64,000 nt of DNA from contig NZ_BANR01000005.1 in assembly GCF_000332975.1 (NCBI RefSeq), forward strand, positions 186,001-250,000. Direction: 5' to 3'. Shown here one piece after another: positions 56,235 through 64,000 of the stretch (its first letter is position 1; each line of letters opens with the position of its first letter). The notes under the pieces were generated by a model. That model had not been told where the DNA came from. It searched no databases and saw only the letters and a program-made list of their open reading frames with translations. Both the position numbers and the translations under genes were made by a program. This stretch comes from Gordonia aichiensis NBRC 108223 (GTDB lineage Bacteria > Actinomycetota > Actinomycetes > Mycobacteriales > Mycobacteriaceae).

Positions 56235-58016
56235 TCACGAGTCGGTGCCAGGTGCCGAGCGGCTGCGTCTGTGCCGGGTGAACGGCAGATCCTCGAAGAA
56301 CAGCGCCGTGAGGACCGCGACCATGATCACACCGGCGAGTAAGCCTTGCGCGAGGACCACACCGCTGGTGTTGGAGCTCGTCGGCATGACCACGATCGCG
56401 ATGATCGCCGACGCCGCGATGCTCAATACGCGGAACCACGGACCGGTTGCCCACGCCGCGAGCGGGATGACGGCCCACAACAGATACCAGGCCTGCACGA
56501 ACGGGAAGAACAGCACCACGGTGGCCATCGCGATGCCGAGTCCGCCGAGGGGATGCAGCCGTCCGGCCAGCGTCGCCAGCATCCATCTGACGACGAAGAT
56601 CGCGGCGATGAGCTGTCCGATCGGGCGCGCGACGTCGAGGATGGCCTGGGTCTGGTCGCCGAGGCCCAGCCATACGCCGACCCTGCCGGTGCTCACCGAC
56701 ATGAGCGTGGGCATCGACATCCAGCTTCGGACGATCTCGCCTGTCGACAGTGTCGTCGTCCAACCGAAACCGAGTCCTGTGCCGAGGCAGATCCCCCCGA
56801 CGACTATGGCGAGAATCACGAAGAGGACTCCGGCAGACGCAGCGAGTGCGCGCACGGACTGGCGCGACCGGGTCCACCACGTGCTGACCGGGGCATGACG
56901 CAGCGCAGGCAAGGTGGCGCCCCATCGTCGGGCGAGGGCAACGCCGACGAATCCGAGGGCGAGCATCGATGTGACCTTCACCATGGACGACGCAGCGATC
57001 ACCGCAGTGCCTGCGATGAGCAGCCACCCCGCCCGGCTCGGCCAGAAACCGGACCCACGGAGGCGGTCGGCACTGTAGATACCCGCGAAACAGAGTTCGA
57101 GTCCGACGAGCATCAGGCCGAGCATCAGGGCCTCGTTGTGAATACCTCCGACGAGATGCAGGATCACGAGCGGATTCATCGCGCCGAGCCACAACGCCGC
57201 AACACCCGACACACCGCACCGACGGGCCAGTCGGGGGAGCGCCCACACGATCAGGACCACGCCGAGTAGCGCAACGAGCCGGTGCAGGAAGATCGCCGCC
57301 GTGATGTTGTCGCCGGTGATCTTGGTGATGCCCTCGCCGATCCAGATGAAGAACGGCCCGTAGGGCGCGGGGGTATCGCGCCACAGGTTGGGGACCGAGC
57401 GCGTCAGTACATCGTCGACGCCGAGCCCGCGAACCGGGCTCACGACGTACGGATCCATCCCGCGTTTGGCAATCGCACTCTGGGCCAGATAGGAGTAGAT
57501 GTCCTTGCTGAGCAGCGGAGGCGCGACGAGGATCGGCGCGATCCAGAGCAACAACGTGCTGTCGGCTTGTCGTCGCGTCATGCGCCGCTGCGGACTCCGG
57601 CCCTCGAGTACCTCGACGCTGAACCTGCCGACGGCGAAACGCCCGATCATCAGCCACGCGACGACGAGCATCAGGGTTCCACCGATCGACATCGTCAGTG
57701 CCGTGCTCCACATGCGTGACGGCAGCGATAACAGCCGCATGCCCGCGACGGGATTCTGCAATACGGGGATCTGGCCAGTTCCCAGTGAGCCGATCAGCAG
57801 GAGCACCGATCCGGTAGCGCCGAAGATCTTGATCCGAAAGAGTCTCCGGTTTTCCTCGGCATTGAGCGGGCCGACTTCCTGCTCGGTCTCGTGCAGCGTC
57901 GCGACCGATCGGCCGTAGTCGCCGGTTGTGTCCGTATCCGTGTCCTCGTCCTCCGGTCGCTGAGACTTCAGCCCGAGGTACGTCGCGGCGCGACGCAGGA
58001 CACTGGTTTCTGGCAC
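56235..58016 (-). CDS. mptB: MptB-type alpha-1,6-mannopyranosyltransferase (GT-C)
   Basis: About 593 residues, polytopic with at least ten membrane helices. The first periplasmic loop has the Asp motif LLSKDIYSYLAQSAIAKRGM, as expected for a polyprenyl-phosphomannose-dependent GT-C enzyme. MptB starts the mannan core of lipomannan and lipoarabinomannan in Corynebacteriales. GTG 58016 agrees with the usual length; the ATG upstream at 58049 adds a few residues. In mycobacteria this gene (Rv1459c) likewise diverges from sufR. Confidence 0.88.
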   Translation of the reverse strand: MPETSVLRRAATYLGLKSQRPEDEDTDTDTTGDYGRSVATLHETEQEVGPLNAEENRRLFRIKIFGATGSVLLLIGSLGTGQIPVLQNPVAGMRLLSLPSRMWSTALTMSIGGTLMLVVAWLMIGRFAVGRFSVEVLEGRSPQRRMTRRQADSTLLLWIAPILVAPPLLSKDIYSYLAQSAIAKRGMDPYVVSPVRGLGVDDVLTRSVPNLWRDTPAPYGPFFIWIGEGITKITGDNITAAIFLHRLVALLGVVLIVWALPRLARRCGVSGVAALWLGAMNPLVILHLVGGIHNEALMLGLMLVGLELCFAGIYSADRLRGSGFWPSRAGWLLIAGTAVIAASSMVKVTSMLALGFVGVALARRWGATLPALRHAPVSTWWTRSRQSVRALAASAGVLFVILAIVVGGICLGTGLGFGWTTTLSTGEIVRSWMSMPTLMSVSTGRVGVWLGLGDQTQAILDVARPIGQLIAAIFVVRWMLATLAGRLHPLGGLGIAMATVVLFFPFVQAWYLLWAVIPLAAWATGPWFRVLSIAASAIIAIVVMPTSSNTSGVVLAQGLLAGVIMVAVLTALFFEDLPFTRHRRSRSAPGTDS

Positions 58017-58085
58017 ACGACGACTGTAATGGGTGCCCGCGAAGCCCACTTCGACGCCGCTCCGCAGCGGTGCTGCGGCCGGCGA

Positions 58086-58126
58086 TTAGGTCACCCTTGC
58101 TGGAAGCGGGGAAGTAATTACGTCAC
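58086..58126 (+). promoter_or_regulatory. Repeats upstream of sufR (candidate SufR operator)
   Basis: TTAGGTCAC (58086-58094) and TTACGTCAC (58118-58126) are direct repeats 32 bp apart, close to three helical turns. The second overlaps GTAATTAC (58114-58121), an 8-bp palindrome. The 119-bp region also serves mptB in the other direction. Assignment to SufR is by position only. Confidence 0.4.
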
Positions 58127-58135
58127 ACTGGCGTT

Positions 58136-58933
58136 GTGAAAACCATGCGGAGAGATGCTGTGCTGCCTCCCGACAGCGCCCGTCCCGGTGTGGTGGCGCC
58201 AGGAGTAGTGGCTGACGCGGGGGCCATGCACGCCGACGGGCAGACCCGTGCTGCCGTGGTGTCGCTACTCGTCGAGGACGGGCCGCTCACCGCGGGTGAG
58301 ATCGCCGAGCGGTTGGGGATCAGCCCTGCGGGAGTGCGTCGTCACCTCGATGCGCTCGTCGATGCGGGTGATGTCGAGCTCGCCTCGCCGGGTTTCGGTC
58401 GGGGCGGGGAGCGTGGTCGGGGCAGGCCTGCGAAGTGGTTCCAGCTGACCGCAACCGGCCGCGGCAAACTGCAACACGCATACGACGACCTCGCCGGTGC
58501 GGCGATGCGCAAACTGCGCGACATTGCAGGCGAGGAAGCGATCGGTGAGTTCGCGCGCGACCGGATCGAGGGAATCGTCGACGGGGTACGCCCGGTGGCG
58601 GAGTCCGGATCGGTCGTCGACACCGTCGGTGAGATCGCCGACGCCCTCACCAGCGCGGGATACGCAGCCAACACCCGGTTGGTCGGTTCCGGCGTTCAGA
58701 TCTGCCAGCACCACTGCCCCGTGGCACACGTCGCGGCGGAGTTCCCCGAGCTCTGTGAAGCAGAAACTGCGGCGTTCACCGAACTCCTCGGCACGCACGT
58801 ACAGCGTCTCGCGACGATCGCCAACGGCGATTGCGCGTGCACAACGCATGTCCCCCTGATGATCGGCGACATCCAGCCCAGCGGTACCCCAGTCGCCGAC
58901 CCCACGCAGACGAGTCGAAAGGCCTCGCGATGA
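58136..58933 (+). CDS. sufR: SufR-type iron-sulfur cluster transcriptional repressor
   Basis: 265 residues. The N-terminal winged helix-turn-helix includes [20 protein letters not shown] and [19 protein letters not shown]. Cysteines for a [4Fe-4S] cluster are in [18 protein letters not shown] and a following CAC. The holo-protein represses its own operon, as known in cyanobacteria and mycobacteria. GTG 58136 was chosen; ATG 58145 is possible. Its stop overlaps sufB by 4 nt. Confidence 0.92.
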   Translation: MKTMRRDAVLPPDSARPGVVAPGVVADAGAMHADGQTRAAVVSLLVEDGPLTAGEIAERLGISPAGVRRHLDALVDAGDVELASPGFGRGGERGRGRPAKWFQLTATGRGKLQHAYDDLAGAAMRKLRDIAGEEAIGEFARDRIEGIVDGVRPVAESGSVVDTVGEIADALTSAGYAANTRLVGSGVQICQHHCPVAHVAAEFPELCEAETAAFTELLGTHVQRLATIANGDCACTTHVPLMIGDIQPSGTPVADPTQTSRKASR

Positions 58934-60363
58934 CAGTTACAGATGGACAGGCTCCTCTGACACAAGAGGAGACCATCGCCTCACTCGGCACCTACGGATA
59001 CGGGTGGGCCGATTCCGACGTCGCAGGCGCGAGCGCACAGCGCGGGCTCTCCGACGCCGTGGTCGCCGACATCTCGGCGAAGAAGAGCGAACCCGAGTGG
59101 ATGCTCGAGAACCGCCTCAAGGCGCTGCGCATCTTCGACCGCAAGCCCATGCCGCATTGGGGCGCCGACCTCGACGGCATCGACTTCGACAACATCAAGT
59201 ACTTCGTGCGCTCGACCGAGAAGCAGGCCGCTTCCTGGGACGATCTGCCCGAGGACATCAAGAACACCTACGACAAGCTGGGCATCCCCGAGGCCGAGAA
59301 GCAGCGTCTCGTCGCAGGCGTTGCCGCGCAGTACGAGTCCGAGGTGGTCTACCACCAGATCCGCGAGGACCTCGAGGCACAGGGTGTGATCTTCCTCGAC
59401 ACCGACACCGGACTCAAAGAGCACCCCGAACTGTTCCGCGAGTACTTCGGTTCGGTCATCCCGGCGGGCGACAACAAGTTCTCCGCACTGAACACCGCGG
59501 TGTGGTCGGGCGGCTCGTTCATCTACGTGCCGCCGGGCGTCCACGTCGACATCCCGCTGCAGGCCTATTTCCGGATCAACACCGAGAACATGGGTCAGTT
59601 CGAGCGCACATTGATCATCGTCGACGAGGGCGCTTACGTGCACTACGTCGAGGGCTGCACCGCGCCGATCTACAAGACCGACTCGCTGCACTCGGCCGTC
59701 GTCGAGATCATCGTGAAGAAGGGCGGCCGCTGCCGATACACGACCATCCAGAACTGGTCGAACAACGTCTACAACCTGGTCACCAAGCGTGCCAAGGCGG
59801 AGGCAGGCGCGACGATGGAGTGGATCGACGGCAACATCGGCTCCAAGGTCACGATGAAGTACCCGGCCGTGTGGTTGACCGGTGAGCACGCCAAAGGCGA
59901 GGTGCTCTCGGTCGCGTTCGCCGGTGAGGGCCAGCATCAGGACACCGGGTCCAAGATGGTTCACCTCGCACCGCACACGTCGAGCAACATCGTGTCGAAG
60001 TCGGTCGCCCGTGGCGGTGGTCGCGCGTCCTACCGCGGACTGATCAAGGTCAACAACGGTGCGCACGGCAGTCGTTCGACGGTGAAATGCGACGCCCTGC
60101 TCGTCGACACGATCAGCCGAAGCGACACCTACCCCTACGTCGACATCCGCGAAGACGACGTGACGATGGGTCACGAGGCCACCGTGTCGAAGGTCAGCGA
60201 CGATCAGCTCTTCTATCTGATGAGTCGCGGACTGACCGAGGACGAGGCGATGGCCATGGTCGTTCGCGGTTTCGTCGAGCCCATCGCCAAGGAACTGCCG
60301 ATGGAGTACGCGCTCGAGCTCAACCGCCTCATCGAACTGCAGATGGAAGGAGCCGTCGGCTGA
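58930..60363 (+). CDS. sufB: Fe-S cluster scaffold subunit SufB
   Basis: About 477 residues. With SufC and SufD it forms the SUF scaffold complex where clusters are built. Core motifs: [36 protein letters not shown] with the conserved Cys, and [14 protein letters not shown]. The true start is ATG 58930 (ATGACAGTTAC), overlapping the sufR stop. No intein interrupts this copy, unlike SufB of M. tuberculosis. It ends TGATG with sufD. Confidence 0.96.
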   Translation: MTVTDGQAPLTQEETIASLGTYGYGWADSDVAGASAQRGLSDAVVADISAKKSEPEWMLENRLKALRIFDRKPMPHWGADLDGIDFDNIKYFVRSTEKQAASWDDLPEDIKNTYDKLGIPEAEKQRLVAGVAAQYESEVVYHQIREDLEAQGVIFLDTDTGLKEHPELFREYFGSVIPAGDNKFSALNTAVWSGGSFIYVPPGVHVDIPLQAYFRINTENMGQFERTLIIVDEGAYVHYVEGCTAPIYKTDSLHSAVVEIIVKKGGRCRYTTIQNWSNNVYNLVTKRAKAEAGATMEWIDGNIGSKVTMKYPAVWLTGEHAKGEVLSVAFAGEGQHQDTGSKMVHLAPHTSSNIVSKSVARGGGRASYRGLIKVNNGAHGSRSTVKCDALLVDTISRSDTYPYVDIREDDVTMGHEATVSKVSDDQLFYLMSRGLTEDEAMAMVVRGFVEPIAKELPMEYALELNRLIELQMEGAVG

Positions 60364-61574
60364 TGGCTGACCCCACGATCCCGGTCACCGCGCCGGGTAC
60401 CACCGGCGCGCCCGTCAACCGCGGCGAAGCCGCCCCGGCCAATAAGGGCGAACTGTTCACCTCGTTCGACGTCGATGCGTTCGAGGTCCCGAGTTCGCGT
60501 GAAGAGGCGTGGCGTTTCACCCCGTTCCGACGTCTACGCGGCCTGCACGACGGGAGCGCGAAGGCCGACGGCCGGGCTGTCGTCACCGTGGCCGGGCTGG
60601 GCGACGGAGTGACCGTTGACAGCGTCGGCCGCGACGATCCGAGGCTCGGCGCCGGCGGCGTCCCGTTCGATCGTATTGCCGCGCAGGCCTACTCGTCCTT
60701 CACCGAGGCCACGGTGATCACCGTCGGCCGTGAGGTCGAGTTGGGCGAACCCGTGATCATCACGCTCGAGGGTCCCGGTGTCGGCACGACTGCCTTCGGG
60801 CACGTGCAGATCCACCTCGAGCCGTTCGCCCGTGCGGTGATCGTGCTCGACCAGAAAGGCAGCGGGACGTACGCCGAGAACGTCGAGTTCATCGTCGACG
60901 ACCAGGCGGCACTGACTGTCGTCAACGTGCACGACTGGGCCGACGACGCCGTGCACGTGGCCGCACATCACATCAAGGTCGGACGCGACGCCGTGGTGCG
61001 GCACTTCGCCATCAGTCTCGGCGGCGACCTCGTCCGACTCTCCCCACTGGTGCGCTATGACGCGCCGGGCGGTGACGTCGAACTCTGGGGGCTCTACTTC
61101 GCCGACGCCGGGCAGCATCTCGAACAGCGCCTGCTCGTCGACCACAACCAGCCGAACTGTCGCTCGAACGTGGTGTACAAGGGTGCGCTGCAAGGGGATC
61201 CGTCCGGTGACCGCAGTCGCGAGGCGCACACCGTCTGGATCGGCGATGTGCTCATCCGACCGGAAGCGGAGGGGACCGACACCTTCGAGCTCAACCGCAA
61301 CCTGGTACTCACCGACAACGCGCGCGCCGACTCGGTGCCCAACCTCGAGATCGAAACCGGCGAGATCATCGGCGCCGGACACGCCAGCGCCACGGGCCGA
61401 TTCGACGACGAGCAGTTGTTCTATCTGCAGGCGCGCGGGATCCCGGAGGATCAGGCCCGCCGACTGGTTGTCCGCGGCTTCTTCGGCGAGGTGATCGCGA
61501 AGATCACCGTGCCAGAACTGCGCGACCGGCTCGCTGCCGCCATCGAACACGAACTCGAGATCTCCGGCGCCTGA
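60363..61574 (+). CDS. sufD: Fe-S cluster assembly protein SufD
   Basis: About 403 residues. The beta-helix core shared with SufB is seen in VNVHDWADDAVHVAAHH; the C-terminal region includes IGAGHASATGRFDDEQLFYL and ARGIPEDQARRLVVRGFFGE with its conserved His. Coupled to sufB by a one-base overlap. It supports SufB but has no cluster-building Cys of its own. Confidence 0.95.
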   Translation: MADPTIPVTAPGTTGAPVNRGEAAPANKGELFTSFDVDAFEVPSSREEAWRFTPFRRLRGLHDGSAKADGRAVVTVAGLGDGVTVDSVGRDDPRLGAGGVPFDRIAAQAYSSFTEATVITVGREVELGEPVIITLEGPGVGTTAFGHVQIHLEPFARAVIVLDQKGSGTYAENVEFIVDDQAALTVVNVHDWADDAVHVAAHHIKVGRDAVVRHFAISLGGDLVRLSPLVRYDAPGGDVELWGLYFADAGQHLEQRLLVDHNQPNCRSNVVYKGALQGDPSGDRSREAHTVWIGDVLIRPEAEGTDTFELNRNLVLTDNARADSVPNLEIETGEIIGAGHASATGRFDDEQLFYLQARGIPEDQARRLVVRGFFGEVIAKITVPELRDRLAAAIEHELEISGA

Positions 61575-61652
61575 CGGCCTACCCGATTACATCCGCGTGA
61601 TCGAGCCGCCCACCGCGCTGATCGAGATCACCAGCCCAGAAAGAAAAACACC

Positions 61653-62426
61653 ATGAGCACACTCGAAATCCGAGACCTCCACGTCGACGTCGCGCAGTCG
61701 GACTCCGACGCCGAGCCGATCCACATCCTCAAAGGCGTTGACCTGACCGTGAAGTCGGGTGAGACCCACGCACTGATGGGCCCCAACGGTTCCGGCAAGT
61801 CGACCCTGTCGTATGCGATCGCCGGCCATCCCAAGTACACCGTGACCAGCGGCTCTATCACACTCGACGGTGAAGATGTCCTGTCGATGAGTGTCGACGA
61901 GCGCGCCCGCGCCGGTCTCTTTCTCGCGATGCAGTACCCGGTCGAGGTGCCTGGCGTCTCGATGTCGAACTTCTTGCGCACGGCCGCGACCGCGGTCCGC
62001 GGGGAGGCCCCTAAGTTGCGCCACTGGGTCAAGGAGACCAAAGAGGCGATGACGGCACTGGAAATCGACCCGTCGTTCGCCGAGCGCTCGGTCAACGAGG
62101 GCTTCTCCGGTGGCGAGAAGAAGCGCCACGAGATCCTGCAGCTCGACCTGCTCAAGCCGAAGTTTGCGATCCTCGACGAGACCGACTCCGGTCTCGACGT
62201 CGACGCACTGCGTGTGGTCAGCGAGGGCGTCAACACCTACAAGGCCGAGGAGAACGGCGGCATCCTGCTGATCACGCACTACACGCGAATCCTCCGCTAC
62301 ATCAAGCCCGACTTCGTGCACGTGTTCGTCAACGGACGCGTCGTCGAATCGGGTGGCCCCGAACTCGCCGACGAACTCGAAGACAGCGGTTACGTCCGGT
62401 TCACGACAGCCGCAGCGGCGGGCTGA
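61653..62426 (+). CDS. sufC: Fe-S cluster assembly ATPase SufC
   Basis: 257 residues of ABC-ATPase type. Walker A MGPNGSGKSTLSYAIAGH; the SufC-specific signature NEGFSGGEKKRHEILQ; Walker B KFAILDETDSGLDVDAL. It drives the conformational change of SufB-SufD. A 78-bp gap precedes it; the AG-rich GAAAGAAAAAC is the only ribosome-site-like sequence. sufS follows after 3 bp. Confidence 0.96.
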   Translation: MSTLEIRDLHVDVAQSDSDAEPIHILKGVDLTVKSGETHALMGPNGSGKSTLSYAIAGHPKYTVTSGSITLDGEDVLSMSVDERARAGLFLAMQYPVEVPGVSMSNFLRTAATAVRGEAPKLRHWVKETKEAMTALEIDPSFAERSVNEGFSGGEKKRHEILQLDLLKPKFAILDETDSGLDVDALRVVSEGVNTYKAEENGGILLITHYTRILRYIKPDFVHVFVNGRVVESGGPELADELEDSGYVRFTTAAAAG

Positions 62427-63728
<1,302 letters not shown>

Positions 63729-63729
63729 C

Positions 63730-64000
63730 ATGCGTATGGAGCAGATGTATCAGGACGTGATCCTCGATCACTACAAGCATCCGCACGGACGCGGATTGCG
63801 CGAGCCGTTCGGTGCCGAAGTCCACCACGTCAATCCGACGTGTGGCGATGAGGTGACCCTGCGCGTGTCGTTGTCCGACGACGGCAACACCGTCGCCGAC
63901 ATCTCGTACGACGGCCAGGGCTGCTCGATCTCCCAGGCGTCGACGTCGGTGCTGTTCGATCAGCTCGAGGGCGCCAGCGTCGACAAGGCGTTGGAGACGG
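63730..64000 (+). CDS. sufU: SufU sulfur-transfer protein (3' end beyond window)
   Basis: ATG 63730, 1 bp after the sufS stop; 90 codons visible. The sequence begins MRMEQMYQDVILDHYKHPHG and shows the IscU-like fold with NPTCGDEV and GQGCSISQAS, the first two zinc-binding Cys of the family. The third cysteine lies outside the window. SufU takes persulfide sulfur from SufS. Confidence 0.93.
   Translation, partial: MRMEQMYQDVILDHYKHPHGRGLREPFGAEVHHVNPTCGDEVTLRVSLSDDGNTVADISYDGQGCSISQASTSVLFDQLEGASVDKALET

Noticed and set aside
58930-60363. Intein in SufB, as in M. tuberculosis
   Set aside because: The protein is about 477 residues and continuous through the conserved core; no splicing motifs.

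Overview
The window is chromosomal DNA from a high-G+C actinobacterium of the order Mycobacteriales, most like Gordonia or a near relative. Gene order follows that of Mycobacterium and Corynebacterium core loci: pepQ-efp-nusB; pyrR-pyrB-pyrC-(membrane protein)-carA-carB-pyrF; mihF-gmk-rpoZ-coaBC-metK-priA-fmt-rsmB; rpe-ribD; ribE-ribBA-ribH; uvrC-rapZ-cuvA-whiA; gap-pgk-tpiA-secG-ppc; pgl-opcA-zwf-tal-tkt; ctaB/qor; ctaA with an ABC exporter; an MptB-type mannosyltransferase; and the sufR-B-D-C-S-U iron-sulfur operon. mIHF, MptB, a helicase-dead PriA and a PGKGP-type EF-P are all actinobacterial traits. The genus is inferred from gene order and remembered homologues, not from a search.

Layout. 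1-3.5 kb: the 3' part of a QsuB-like dehydroshikimate dehydratase, then pepQ, efp and nusB. 3.5-12.3 kb: the pyrimidine operon, with a PyrR-binding loop over the pyrR ribosome site and nearly every gene overlapping the next. 12.3-21 kb: nucleoid factor, GMP kinase, RNA polymerase omega, CoA and SAM synthesis, PriA, fMet-tRNA and rRNA methylation genes. 21-27.3 kb: a methionine aminopeptidase-like remnant, a GtrA protein, rpe and the riboflavin genes, with an FMN riboswitch in front of ribE. 27.3-32.4 kb: uvrC-rapZ-cuvA-whiA. 32.6-39 kb: lower glycolysis, secG and ppc. 39-42.3 kb: an accessory insertion (GT1-type glycosyltransferase, divergent TetR regulator, MetX-like hydrolase) that splits ppc from the pentose phosphate genes. 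42.3-49 kb: the oxidative and non-oxidative pentose phosphate operon on the minus strand. 49-58 kb: heme O/A synthesis, oxidoreductases, a phosphoribosyltransferase, an ABC exporter and the mannosyltransferase. 58.1-64 kb: the SUF operon, with sufU cut off by the window edge.

Most of the window is ordinary housekeeping DNA. The points that merit a second look are mostly regulatory or small-scale. They are competing hairpins downstream of the FMN aptamer, a gmk with no ATG/GTG/TTG start (probable CTG, overlapping the mihF stop), an 18-bp coding minisatellite at the uvrC 3' end, a possible map remnant, a promoter-embedded palindrome between the glycosyltransferase and tetR genes, a palindrome centred on the ppc start codon, structured leaders before secG and metK, and paired repeats upstream of sufR. 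I did not find a convincing new multi-gene system. The 39-42 kb cassette is the only accessory-looking block. No rRNA, tRNA, CRISPR array, insertion sequence or prophage gene was seen.
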